A stretch of 64,000 nucleotides of DNA from Nemertoderma westbladi (GCA_032718475.1 JAUCBJ010005827.1:1-64000); one strand, 5' to 3'. Numbered from the stretch's first letter, positions 20,597-31,349 are shown. The notes: a model not told the origin generated them from the sequence alone. Made by a program: numbers and translations.

Positions 20597-22441
20597 TCCG
20601 ACTTCCGAAGTACCCCGACTTACCCAACACCGATACCCCGCAGTCAGCCTCCTCCGTGCCCCGACTTACCCAACACCGATAACCCGCAGTCAGCCTCCTC
20701 CGTGCCCCGACTTACCCAACACCGATACCCCGCAGTCAGCCTCCTCCGTGCCCCGACTTACCCAACACCGATGCCCCGCAGTCAGCCTCCTCCTTGCCCC
20801 GACTTACCCAACACCAATACCCCGCAGTCAGCCTCCTCCGTGCCCCGACTTACCCAACACCAATACCCCGCAGTCAGCCTCCTCCGTGCCCCGACTTACC
20901 CAACACCGATGCCCCGCAGTCAGCCTCCTCCTTGCCCCGACTTACCCAACACCAATACCCCGCAGTCAGCCTCCTCCGTGCCCCGACTTACCCAACACCA
21001 ATACCCCGCAGTCAGCCTCCTCCGTGCCCCGACTTACCCAACACCAATACCCCGCAGTCAGCCTCCTCCGTGCCCCGACTTACCCAACACCAATACCCCG
21101 CAGTCAGCCTCCTCCGTGCCCCGACTTACCCAACACCAATACCCCGCAGTTAGCCTCCTCCGTGCCCGACTTACCCAACACCGATACCCTGCAGTCAGCC
21201 TCCTCCATACCCCGACTTACCCAACACCGATACCCCGCATGTAAAAGCTTTTGCGGAATTAGCTGGTTATTTTTCCCGCAAAGTACTCTGTAGTTGGTTT
21301 AACGGACATAAAAAGCCGTTTCCTTACTGTACCGGTGTTTTAGTGGACATAAAATCCATTTCTTCTGTATGTGTACTTTAGCGGACATAACTAGCAATTT
21401 TATGTCGCAATATGCTAAAATCCTCTTGACACAGTGTAGTTACCATGACGACATCAACAGCTGATATGTCCACGTGTAACATTTCTTTGTTCTTTGTTCT
21501 CTCTTTGTTCGGTCGACCAATCAGAGCGTTTTTTGACTCTGTGTTGGAGGTTGTATACAGAAACTCATGAATTGAGTCAGTATGTGTATTTTGTCCACAG
21601 CCAGAAGACCGGCTTTGGAACCTCTGTGTTTTCAGGCTTTAGCAAAACATTAAGTAGGCTTGATCATAGAAACGTATATCTGTTATCCTACTCAAACTAA
21701 TCAATGCAAATCATATTGTCAACTGCAAACACCGCATTTTTACTGCTATTTACTGTCGGTCATTAATTATATCGGTTGATGGAATATTATTATATTTGGA
21801 TAATATCGATCAATAATCAGAAACCCCAATCTTCTTGATATACTGAAGGTTAGAGAGACCGGTTACATATAACAATTGCGACTTACATTATATTGGTTTT
21901 GGAGTGAATCTAATGCTATTTCATAGGCACTACATGAGTCGGTTGCTGTTCTCTTTATATGTGACTAAAATTAGTGAAGGTCGGCAGATCGGTGTGCAGC
22001 ATTGTGCGGTAGTGTGCAGGATTGTGACTGATAACAAAGCATCTCCTAAAGAATGCGCTTTATACGTGAATCCATAGCCGTCCCGTTGTGTCTAGTGTAA
22101 GTCATAACTCTGTTTACATATTTAGAGCGCCACGTCCTAAAGGAACTGTTAATATTTCCCGAAAGTGAATAATATTTGTCAGAAATTATATATTAACGAT
22201 CAGTCGAATAATACAGTAGGCCTACACCGCAATAAGGTCAAGCTTCCGAATCCAGTCTCCCGGGTATATCCAGCGGGTGAATGGTCGCGCATAGACTGGC
22301 TTCGGCTAATGTAGTGTATCAAATACTCGTCATAGGCTAAAGTCGATTTATAATCTAGAAGACATCCAAATTTGGCAGGTTAAACTGCTAAAGGTCTAAA
22401 AGCGCGAACACCGCAGTCAGCCTCCTCCGTGCCCGACTTAC
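20597..22441. repeat. 46-bp minisatellite from exon 6 end, split by an insertion
   Basis: The minus-strand unit reads GGCACGGAGGAGGCTGACTG..GTATCGGTGTTGG|GTAAGTCGG, which is the exon 6 tail with its donor. About 14 units lie at 20597-21240 and one to two more directly after the exon at 22394-22441. The intervening 21241-22393 is unrelated sequence, best explained as an insertion that split one array. I found no clear TIR or target duplication for that 1.15-kb insert. Confidence 0.85.
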
Positions 22442-22726
22442 CCAACACCGATACCCTGCAGTCAGCCTCCGCCGTGCCGAACTCGTTCTCCAATAGTAAA
22501 CGATAAACCCCGCTGTCCGAGCGTTGACTCCTTGTTGTCTGGACAACCGTGGATAGACTGGACGTGTTGACACCGACCCTGTCGGTAGGTAACAGGACGC
22601 GAGTGTCCTTGGTCCAGGTCGCCTTGGGAGCGGGAGATCCCTCGATATCGCACGGAATACGGAATGTATCGCCGGCGCGCACTGTTAGGTTTCGCAGACG
22701 GGGGTCCATCTTTATTTCCGGTTTGC
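22442..22726 (-). CDS. Twitchin-like exon 6: Ig-2
   Basis: Acceptor GATTTAG, donor TTGG|GTAAGT; phase 1 in, phase 1 out. A complete Ig domain: MDPRLRNLTVRAGDTFRIPC, W in KATWTKD, SDSGVYRLLLENEFG. Its last about 37 nt plus donor are duplicated immediately downstream (22394-22441) and seeded the 46-bp array now at 20597-21240. Confidence 0.92.
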
Positions 22727-23185
22727 CTAAATCCCAAACAAAACAATTAAAATCTCAAATTTAGTCAGTAAAGTGATGTATTTTATAAACTACTACACTA
22801 CACAGTACATTAGAACACAGATATCGGCTCTTTTATGTAAAAATTAACTGTAGTTATCAATGAACGCGAAACAAGAAACAGCGAAAGTAACCCAGGAGGC
22901 TTCTCTCTCATAAATGCTCCTATAAGACGAGCCGGACTCCACACTAACTCTCAAGGTTAAACATTCGCTACAAGGTTCTATTATCGCTGGGTCGGCCCAC
23001 GTGATCTATTAATAGTATTTCTGGCACTGTTGGAAACAAATCCCCGTCACAACTAACAGGTAGATTTACAAGCAGCCAGTTCGGCGACCATCTCTAGTCC
23101 TGTATCCATAAGAAACCGAAAAAAAATTACCAATTCATTTGCGTAGAAATAAAGTTACTTTTTATTATTGGGCTTTGAGTCTTAC

Positions 23186-23435
23186 ATTTCATAGGTTTTA
23201 CGCGAATTGGGTGGGGCGTTTCGCACGGAGCCGATTCACCCGCGGCATTGACGGCCATCACACGGAACATCTGTTCCGAGCCCTCCTGGAGGTTGGGAAC
23301 GGTGAAGCTGGTGCCGTCCACTGGTTGCGGGGTAACGCGTTGCCATCGCGACGCCGTGACGTCACGTCGCTCAACGACGTAGCCCGTAATCGGTTTGCCG
23401 CCGTCCGAATGCGGCGGGTTCCACTCCAATGTGAC
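23186..23435 (-). CDS. Twitchin-like exon 5: rest of Fn3-3
   Basis: Acceptor TTTTAG, donor AAAT|GTAAGA; phase 0 in, phase 1 out. It encodes VTLEWNPPHSDGGKPITGYVVERRD through EQMFRVMAVNAAGES and a linker PIRVKPMK. This Fn3 is not split in the middle, in contrast to its neighbours. The exon is markedly more GC-rich than the surrounding introns. Confidence 0.92.
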
Positions 23436-23865
23436 CTAAAACACAAAATAAAACAATAAGTTTAATGGAAAGTTTCAGAAGATAAGAGTTTGCTTTAGTT
23501 CAATATAACAACAAAAAATATACGAACTTCGACAAAGCAACAAGTAATTAACTTATAAAACCGCAATTAAAAACAATTAATGAACCAATATAGGCCCCAG
23601 TGATGGCCAGTGGAGGGGCCAAGAAAACTCACGTGACGTTGCGCGGACTATAGTCTTACAGGAGGGGTATAGATGATGATGATGTGATTTAGATTTGATA
23701 CAATCAAGCCAACATTTCAAGTTTCATGTGAGTTTTAAGTTAAGATTAAGTCATTTTAAATTGTAATTAGGGATTATGGTTGCAAATTATTTCTGACACC
23801 TTATATGGGAACCAATTCCAGTGCGCCAAATGGAAGGCTTTTTGTAATTACTACCAGATCCATAC

Positions 23866-23936
23866 TGTAGGCCTACAACCAGATCCATACTGTAGGCCTA
23901 CAACCAGATCCATACTGTAGGCCTACAACAACTAAT
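23866..23936. repeat. Short intronic repeat, 3 copies of about 25 bp
   Basis: The segment CCAGATCCATACTGTAGGCC is repeated three times in the intron 5-50 bp downstream (minus sense) of the exon 4 donor. It does not contain the exon end and appears to be an ordinary intronic tandem duplication. Confidence 0.75.
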
Positions 23937-23973
23937 TCCAGGATTTCGCAGGGATTAGAATATTGAAACTTAC

Positions 23974-24151
23974 TGAATCCCGAGTGGAATCGATGCATTC
24001 TAGATCGCTAGGTGGCGCTGGGACATCGAATTGGTTTTTGGCTACTATCTTTGCGCCCTCTAGCGGTGCCGATGTGCCGTACTGATTCTCGGCTGAAACA
24101 CGGAATTGATATTCGTGACCTTCTAACAACTTCGGGACAGTGAAAGTTTTC
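23974..24151 (-). CDS. Twitchin-like exon 4: Fn3-2 second half and start of Fn3-3
   Basis: Acceptor CCCTCAG, donor TTCA|GTAAGT; phase 2 in, phase 0 out. It encodes LLEGHEYQFRVSAENQYG, the linker VAKNQFDVPAPPSDL and the first strand of the next Fn3. The domain boundary here is inside the exon, unlike most others in the gene. Confidence 0.9.
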
Positions 24152-24526
24152 CTGAGGGAGAAAAAAAAACGTTCCATAATTAAACGATCTGACATACAGT
24201 AATAAATGGTTTTTGAATAACTACAAAAATATTTGATATAAATTTTCTCTACTTATCCAACATTTGTATGGAAAACTTTTAGACTTCAAAGCAAATAAAA
24301 TTTTCTGAGCAAAAATTTGAAAGAAAAATACAAACAAAATTCTGAGAGAGTTGCAATTTCAGGGTTATAACCCTCAGTTTTCACTCAGTTCTGAACGCTA
24401 AAAACTGGAAGGTATACTTTTTGTTTTTTATAGAACAAAATGTTGAATTTCCATAGGCGCGCACCGTTCCGTTACCATAGCCACCCACTACTGCAATGCT
24501 AACGTTATTATTAAATAGTAAGTAAC

Positions 24527-24701
24527 CTGGAACAAGTGCTAGTAACCGGCACCCAGTGGCCCTTCTTCACGTCCATTTTCTCCACTACGTAGGTGATATC
24601 TGGAGCGCCGCCATCATCGTCAGGGGCGTTCCAGCTGAGGGTGGCTGAGTCTTTGGATATATGGTCGTACCTCATTGGTCCTTCCGGGGGTGATGGTTTA
24701 T
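24527..24701 (-). CDS. Twitchin-like exon 3: Fn3-2 first half
   Basis: Acceptor ATATAG, donor CCAG|GTTACT; phase 1 in, phase 2 out. It encodes DKPSPPEGPMRY... with LSWNAPDDDGGAPDITYVVE and WVPVTSTCS. The classic DKP..PEGP linker follows an Ig domain as in twitchin modules. Confidence 0.9.
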
Positions 24702-24899
24702 CTATATGAACAAATTATGTTATATTCAGAAAATTATACAATTTTGATATTATTTACTGTAAAATTAATTTAAGAATATTAAATAAATAAATATTAATAA
24801 GTAAAGATTTAAAGAGACTATAAAACAGACAAAAAGAGACAGATTAATTATTTCAATATATAATTCGTTATGATTTAGTCTAAATAATTAAACAACTAT

Positions 24900-25165
24900 A
24901 AGTGAGCACTTACCCACCATAAGTGAGCACTTACCCACAGTATAAATGAGCACTTACCCACCATAAGTGAGCACTTACCCACCATAAGTGAGCACTTACC
25001 CACCATAAGTGAGCACTTACCCACAGTATAAGTGAGCACTTACCCACCATAAGTGAGCACGTACCCATCATAAGTGAGCACTTGCCCACCATAAGTGAGC
25101 ACTTACCCATCATAAGTGAGCACTTACTCACCATAAGTTAGCTCACTTAACCACAATAAGTAAGC
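24900..25165. repeat. 21-bp minisatellite of donor-like sites after exon 2
   Basis: The minus-strand unit GGTAAGTGCTCACTTATGGTG recurs about 13 times with small changes. Each intact unit carries the extended donor G|GTAAGTG identical to the true donor of exon 2 at 25171. The unit is also quasi-palindromic (TAAGTG..CACTTA). Read-through of the exon meets a TGA within about 10 codons. Confidence 0.88.
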
Positions 25166-25171
25166 ACTTAC

Positions 25172-25592
25172 CAACTACGGTAACGTTTGAAGTAGCCTCT
25201 GACGACCCCATCTGATTGGTTACAGTAAGCTTGTAAGGACCGCTATCAGAGCGCTTAGAGTGTTCTATAACCAATCGGGAGTTAGTATCGGATGACGTCA
25301 CTGTTACTCTGCTGTCAGCCCTAACCGACCGCCCATTAACCAGCCAATCAGCTGTGGGGGCGGGGCTGCCACGGAATGAGGCATCTACATCTATAGTTTG
25401 TCCAGCTCGTACAACCACATTCCTCAGTCTGGGATCCATAGTGATAGAGGGCAGACAGGGCGGCGCCCGGACAGTGAGTAAGTCTGTTGGCGCACTCGGG
25501 TCGCCCAGACCCTCTTCGTTCTCAGCCCGAACCCGGAACTCCAATTCTTCGCCCGGTTTCAAACCCTTCACTTCACAATGTGTCTCCGGAAT
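25172..25592 (-). CDS. Twitchin-like exon 2: Fn3-1 second half plus Ig-1
   Basis: Acceptor CATAAAG, donor GTTG|GTAAGT; phase 0 in, phase 1 out. It encodes the Fn3 F-G strands (EELEFRVRAENEEG), then a full Ig domain starting MDPRLRNVVVRAGQ with W in ADWLVNG and D-S-G-x-Y in SDSGPYKLTV. It is the longest exon seen. A 21-bp donor-containing array starts a few bases after its 3' end. Confidence 0.92.
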
Positions 25593-25853
25593 CTTTATGA
25601 AAAAAATAATAAATTAAGTGTTACACTGTAAATGGATAAAAAGTTATAATTTTTTTACAGAATTATTAAGTATTAATTATTGACTTAAAGGATAAAAAAA
25701 ACAAATAAAACAAAGCGAAATATGAGTAATTAGTCTAACATTTCTTTAACCACTTAAACCCGATATTTTGAACTTTTTCTCGCCATACTGTATAGGTAAA
25801 AACCGCATTCATAATTTATTAAATTTCCATTTTATTCCCATTAATCCACTTAC

Positions 25854-26017
25854 ACTTCCCACGATGCAGGGTTCCCATTCCCCTTGGGGAGACTTCTTCT
25901 CCACTACGTAACCAGTTATCTTAGCTCCCCCGGTGTCTGTCGGTCTCTCCCAGCTCAAACTCACGGAGTTGTCTGTCACGCCATCTACCGTCGGTTTAGA
26001 TGGACTACCGGGCTTAA
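25854..26017 (-). CDS. Twitchin-like exon 1 (window numbering): Fn3-1 first half
   Basis: Acceptor TTTCAG, donor AAGT|GTAAGT. It enters with 2 nt completing a codon and leaves in phase 0. It encodes KPGSPSKPTV..., the Fn3 A-E strands with LSWERPTDTGGAKITGYVVE. It is the most 5' exon recognised. The preceding exon must lie upstream but no Fn3/Ig sequence is visible to the right of it. Confidence 0.88.
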
Positions 26018-27013
26018 CTGAAAATGAAATAAAATTTTATCAATTATTGTTGAAGTAAAATCTAAGCCTTATTTATATTCACTATATCTAATATATGTTA
26101 TTTAGCACTCATTCGCGGTGAGCTATCGCCGCCTACTTTTCAAACCCTTTATTATTAGTAACCATTAATAAATCAAAATCAAGTACTATTATATTATGCA
26201 ACCACAAGCAACCATAACAGTTGTTGATCGGAAGTTAAATGTTAGATGTTATATAAGGCGCTAAATTTTATATGTGTTAAACTAATTATTTTTTCGACCA
26301 ATCAGAATTCAAAAGATAATAATATGTTTATAGACAAAATTCCTTCCTCGAGTGTTTAAGAGATATTATATTTTTAAATTAAATATAGATTTATTTTCCT
26401 TATAAATATTTCAATTCAACAATACTATCTATATCTGTCCCCAAGAACTTATTGTCACATATTATAACATAACCATATTCAATATGACATACATAATGTA
26501 CGATCGAACTACTTAAAATGAAGTGGCTTCCCACGAATTAATTGAATCGAATAAGTTAATAAGTATAAGTGAAAGTCCTGCTGTGTCGGAAGGCACAGGA
26601 TATGTATCTCTATTAAATGCTATAGGAAATCAATTTATAACATAAACATGTTATTGAATCTGTTCGACAAATTTAACATAGAGTATAAGGCTTCATCCGG
26701 TTGACCTGCCCGAATTTGAAAAACCCTCTAGAATCAGAGAACAAATATGGAGGGAAATTTAAAAAACTAACAACTTCCGCATTATTATCCAATTAGGAAA
26801 CTATTAAGCAATAAAAATACACAAGTCACGTCATTCCAGCTGGCTTCGGTACAACCTACAACCTACAACCTTCAACACAATATATTTTTGATTAGTTTTT
26901 TGTTCACTTTTAAACAGGATATACAGGCAATAAAACAGTAATTAATCAATCAATTTCATTTTTCATCAATAAATTCTTCGTGATTGACTTTGAATATTAT
27001 TATAATTGTAATT
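26018..27013. other. Non-coding interval between twitchin-like exon 1 and the ALPK1-like gene
   Basis: AT-rich sequence without a supported exon, tandem array or transposon end. It must hold the 3' part of a twitchin-like intron and, since the ALPK1-like ATG is at 27014, probably that gene's promoter or 5' UTR intron. I see no clear TATA or Inr. Confidence 0.5.
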
Positions 27014-27181
27014 ATGGATACGAAGAATGATGAATTGGAGATCAAACTGAAAGATCTTCCTCCAGTTATACGTGCGTTGCTGACGGACGCCCGGAGATGT
27101 GCCTGGCCATTTCTTCCAAATATTTACGAGGGATACGAGAGAAGAGGTCCCATAGAAGTAAAGAAACAGTTTGACCTGAAG
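27014..27181 (+). CDS. ALPK1: ALPK1-like exon 1 (ADP-heptose sensor N-terminus)
   Basis: ATG at 27014 opens a 56-codon exon ending CTGAAG|GTAGGT in phase 0. The segment LPPVIRALLTDARRCAWPFL matches the start of the conserved N-terminal helical domain of alpha-kinase 1, as I recall vertebrate sequences. The upstream TTG-initiated extension is not needed. In vertebrates this domain binds ADP-heptose from bacterial LPS synthesis in the cytosol and turns on the C-terminal alpha-kinase, which phosphorylates TIFA and starts NF-kB signalling. The start codon is chosen because it lies two codons before the family similarity rises and in frame with exon 2. Confidence 0.75.
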
Positions 27182-27595
27182 GTAGGTTGCTGGACTGGCT
27201 CTCGGTTTGAGTTGTTTGGATGCGGTACCCCGATCTCTAACCTAAAACATCTGAATTCGGACGGAATATATAATCCCAAACTGGTCTATTTTGGATCAAA
27301 ATCCCGAATGTAACAAATGGATTGAGATCCAAGATACGTTTCTTACTTTTCATGTTTAGTCACCATAAACTGACATATTTAAATTAAGAAAACAGTATGC
27401 TTAAATCCCGAAGAAAATTGGGTCCCGATAGTACGAATCCCGAACTCGGATATCCCAAAAAGTCTAATCTGATCCTTTTTAAACTCTAATCCAAACCAAA
27501 TGTTGGAAATAAGACCCCAGAAGAAATAAATGATCACTGGGGTTAATACCCCGCGGGATCGCTGCAATTTAGAATTATTTATTCGCAATTTTCAG

Positions 27596-28131
27596 GATCT
27601 CCTTTCGACGCCGAACTCAATAAACCCTGGAAAAACTCAAATCGACATCCTCCAGGAATCATTGTTCCTCGCGATGCGGAGCAAATCGTACGACCAAACC
27701 GCCGCCATACTCTTCGTGATAGATCGGTACGCGTACTGGAAGGGGGCGAGTGACGAATTACTAAAAGTCGCGCAGCGCATACAGAAACACTCCCCTAACA
27801 CTCCGATCGCACCGCAGATAGTCATCCGCAGGGCGAGAGTGCTCGTCAGTAAGGGGTCGTTGCAGTCGGCGGAACGGATTCTAGTCGCTTTAATATCCTC
27901 CGGCATGGGGTTGACTCTGTGGCAGTACCAGACCGAGTCGGATTACCGTCTCGTTAAGGCGGTCTGCATACAGATACGAGGTCAGATCCGACTGAAACTC
28001 AGTTTGTGGAGAGAAGCGGCTGAGTTTATTCTTGATTCCATCGTAATGTACCGACAACTGGCACTCATCGATAGGAAGGGGATATCCGCCTCTTTGGGAC
28101 TGCTTGTCGATATTTACACTAACATATCAAA
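27596..28131 (+). CDS. ALPK1: ALPK1-like exon 2 (helical sensor domain)
   Basis: Acceptor CAATTTTCAG, phase 0 in; donor TCAAA|GTAAGT, phase 2 out; 178 codons. It contains AAILFVIDRYAYW, HSPNTPIAPQIVIRRARVLV, ESDYRLVKAVCIQIRGQIRL and REAAEFILDSIV, collinear with the vertebrate ALPK1 N-terminal domain. The family assignment rests on remembered sequence and is strong in pattern. The rest of the sensor domain and the alpha-kinase domain are not found in the window. A degenerate BEL/Pao element starts about 10 nt after the donor. Either the gene continues beyond 64 kb across a very large intron, or this is a truncated paralogue. No stop or frameshift interrupts the two exons. Confidence 0.78.
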
Positions 28132-28144
28132 GTAAGTTCGAAAA

Positions 28145-29935
28145 ACAAGGGAACCATGGGAACAATGAGGGAAATAGAGGACAAGGGAGCAGAGGAGCAA
28201 CTCAAGAGGCTGCTACGGCAGAACTTTAAGGGGCTGAAGGAGGCCGGGGTGGGAACATCGGTGGAGGACAAGCAGGCGCAGGAGAGCATCAGGAACTCAA
28301 TGAAATGCGAGGGGTGGCGATATACCATAGGGATGGTATGGAAGCAGCTGAAGGTGCCCCTATCAGACAATAAAAGGATGGTCTTGACGAGGCTTCGAAA
28401 ATTAAAGCAAACGCTTAGACGGAGCCCTGAAAAGAATGAATACATCCACAAAACCATCAAGAAGTACGTGGATCGAGGATGGGCCGTGGAACTACCGGTG
28501 GATGAACCAAATACTGATAGGACCTACTATTTTCCACTTCATGTGGCTCTGGACCCTAAGAAGGGCGAGTTAAGGATGGTGGTCGACGCATCTGACAAGA
28601 CAAACGGCAAGAGTTTAAATGACTACTTACTGGAAGGCCCCAATATTTACAACTCAGGGATAGAGGTCCTGTTGAGGTTTAGAAGTGGAAAACACGCCTT
28701 CACGTGTGATATAGAGGGCATATTTAACCAAGTACGAGTGAAGGAGGAGGATAGCGATAGTCAGCGCTTCCTGTGGTATAACGGCGACGAATAACCGTCA
28801 GAGATACCGATGTACAAGATGGTAGTGCAGAATATGGGGGCCAAGTCGTCCTCATTTACCACGACTACGGTTGTAAGAGATACAATGGAGGGCAGAGAGG
28901 GGGAATACAGTAAGAAGCGATCGATATGATTCGACGCGGATTCTATGTGGACGATGGGATGGGTTCTGGAAACTCAGTTGAAGAGATACTCGATGTAGGG
29001 CGCAAAGTTCGCGACATCCTGAAGGGATTAGAATTCAACCTTACAAAATTCCAGTCCAACTGTAGAGAATTTATGGAGGCCATAGAAGATAAACAACCGG
29101 AGGTGAAGATAGATAAACCTACGATGGTAAAGGAGCAGATTATGGCAGACAAAAGGATAGAATCGTAGCAGAAGGTACTAGGGATCATATGGAACCGGGA
29201 GACAGATGAGTTGGAGTATCAACTAAGTCAGGAGGGTGCCATGATCAATACTAAACGAGGCTATGTGTCATACATAGCGAGGATTTACGATCCGCTCCTG
29301 TCGATTTACGTCCCCATTGTTAGTCATGGGGAAACAAATATTGAAGATGACCGGGACGCGGAGGTCCCAGTGGAGATAAGCAAGCAATAGGAGAAATGGA
29401 CAGGGAGCCTCGAAGTAATGGGGACATATAGTATGCCACGAGTATACTTCCCGGATGGGGACATAACCGATTTAGAACTGCATATGTTTTTAGATGCATC
29501 CCTGGAAGCATATGGTGCGGCACTTTATTTGATACAGCGGAAGGGGACTCATAAGCCCAGGCTTGCGTTTAGTAAAGCGAGGTCGACGCCACCAGATTCA
29601 GCATCAGTGCCGAAACTCGAGCTAACGGCTGCGAGATTAGGAGTAAGAGCGACACCATACTTGTTGGATACGATACCAAGTATAGTAGAGACGCACTACT
29701 GGACAGATTCCATGGTAGTGTTGGGCTGGTTGTATAACAAGAAGACGCGTTTCCCCATATTTGTGGGAGGAACAGTGGAGGAACTATACTAAGACAACGG
29801 GACTAACTTCGTGGGCACGGAAAACGGGTTAGCGGAGGCCCTTGACATTCTGGAGGACGAAGATGTCAAGGCAGCGATGAGGAAACACCTAATCAGGTGG
29901 GAGATGTACGCATACCATAGTAGAAGGTAGGAAGC
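28145..29935 (+). mobile_element. BEL/Pao retrotransposon pol, degenerate internal fragment
   Basis: Successive broken frames carry the pieces of a BEL/Pao pol in order. First come the RT palm and fingers (28156-28794, YFPLHVALDPKKGELRMVVD, then the motif A region TCDIEGIFNQVRV). The catalytic FYVDDGMGSG follows at 28944, then RNase H (29418-29792; FLDASLEAYGAALY, KLELTAARLG, YWTDSMVVLGW) and the start of integrase (DNGTNFVG near 29795). Several nonsense and frameshift changes separate them. No LTR is recognised. It sits directly in the intron after ALPK1-like exon 2. Confidence 0.85.
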
Positions 29936-30640
29936 TAGGTAGGAAGCTACTACAAGAGTAAGAAATTGTAGCTAGTCTTCTCTGTAGACAAGTAGTGATG
30001 AATTACTTACATGGTAATTGAGTAGTAGTTAGCACGTCAGTTGAGGTTGGGGAGTTAACACAGCACTGAAGAATCAGGGGTTAGTTGTACTTTGGCGTCT
30101 GTAGTCCGCTAGTAGTTGTACTTCGGCGTCTGTAGTCCTCTAGTACTTGTACTTCGGCGTCTGTAGTCCGCTAGTAGTTGTACTTTCAAATTGTAGTTCA
30201 GCCTAACAACCTCCTGACGAGTGAATAACCTGAACATAAACTTGTAAATTCGTATAGTTGATCAGTAGGAATAGTCATTTAACCATAGTTAAATGGATTT
30301 TCCGCAATGGAGATTGTGTATCTTGATATTGCTGCTGCTGGTGACTCATTAATCCTGTTTAGCTACCTACTGTACCTATACACACAGTATAGACATTTGG
30401 TTCAGGGTAATGCATACTTACTGTATGGGAGGCATACATTTTACAAACCTTTACCTATTAAGAAAGTGCTTGTGATTGGCCCATTCTAAACCAGGCAGTC
30501 AACATTACCGTCTTTGTTTATATTATAATGTATGGGTTTGGCCAAGGCAGGAAAAATTATTACAATAATACACATCCAGCCTTTGGCTGGAATTCCGGAG
30601 TTATTATATATATGTTATATTGATTTTCTGTAAAAGTTAA
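29936..30640. repeat. Non-coding stretch with ~33-bp repeats
   Basis: A short tandem (TTGTACTTCGGCGTCTGTAG, 3-4 copies, about 30085-30190) and a GGAAGCTAGGTA duplication near 29927 follow the BEL fragment. The remainder is unassigned, and the small frame at 30307-30489 has no recognisable family. Confidence 0.6.
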
Positions 30641-30649
30641 ATTTTTACT

Positions 30650-31330
30650 GCGATTTTTTCGATGTTGTCAAGTGAAAGTTGTCTTGCAACGCATGGATAG
30701 CAATTGCAATTTACCATTAGGGTCAATAATAATAAAACATAATGGTGCTATTTTTTCTTTAGAAATTAATGAGAAAAACGAATTTAAAGAATAGGAACTT
30801 ACTAATGAAGCACTAATTGGCGAGATTTGCCAGAAAGCCCCCCTTTCTAACGAAACAGCTGTCTGTATTGGAGAATTAAATTATTTAGTCCACGAAAGGG
30901 AAGAATCGTTGGTTTTAATCCCAAGTATGATTCGCTCCCCAGACAGATCACCTACAGTATCAGAGGTGGGGGTAAATGTACAAGGTACAAACAAAAATCA
31001 ACTACCAAGTGAAACAAATTGGTTTCAGATAGCCAAGGAGATTATTAAACAAGTCACTGGGGGCCCAGTCAGAGTGCAGGGACATTGAATGGAAAGTTAG
31101 ATTCCCAAGTTACGAGGAGGAGTTCTCTGATGTTTCCACTAAGATGATTCCGGAAGACGTCACTGCTGATAGACCGCTGCCCAAAGCAATTATTAAAAAG
31201 CTCCGATCCCGAAAGAAGTTCATAGAGCTTTCAGATGTGGCGACATATGAGGATACATGTGGTAGTAATGGGTCATACAACGGCAATGGCAGCTATAAAT
31301 CAGCTGGAAAGATAAAGTCACTACTAGGAT
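30650..31330 (+). pseudogene. Unidentified degenerate coding-like region
   Basis: Reading across two or three stops on the plus strand gives protein-like composition over about 200 codons, including EALIGEICQKAPLS, ETNWFQIAKEIIKQVTGGPV and IPEDVTADRPLPKAIIKKL. I do not recognise a family. The position between element remnants suggests a gag-like or transposon-accessory gene, but this is inference. Confidence 0.35.
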
Positions 31331-31349
31331 CGGCATGCTGCATTGCAGC

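Larger units (their letters stand above)
5245..26017 (-). other. Twitchin/titin-like giant muscle gene, central part (21 exons)
   Basis: Twenty-one exons on the minus strand join with compatible phases into 1350 codons without a stop. In transcription order the domains are Fn3-Ig-Fn3-Fn3-Ig-Fn3-Fn3-Fn3-Ig-Fn3-Fn3-Ig-Fn3-Fn3 (the last Fn3 half only). Fn3 units show W-x-P-P-x-x-D/N-G-G, the GY-x-V-E-(K/R)-(K/R) strand and YEFRVxAEN. Ig units show the W and the D-S-G-x-Y motif. The Ig-Fn3-Fn3 super-repeat is characteristic of invertebrate twitchin and A-band titin (sarcomeric thick-filament proteins). No kinase domain or N- or C-terminus is present, so the gene continues beyond 26017 (5') and below 4695 (3'). 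Almost every Fn3 domain is split by an intron. Six exon ends carry tandem donor arrays. A named orthologue cannot be assigned without the kinase region. Confidence 0.93.

Noticed and set aside
20540-21293. Pro-rich frames (PRSQPPPCPDLPNT) on the plus strand
   Set aside because: Shadow of the 46-bp repeat derived from the minus-strand Ig exon end.
24900-25165. Possible CRISPR array because of short regular repeats
   Set aside because: No unique spacers: the 21-bp units are contiguous and the genome is metazoan.
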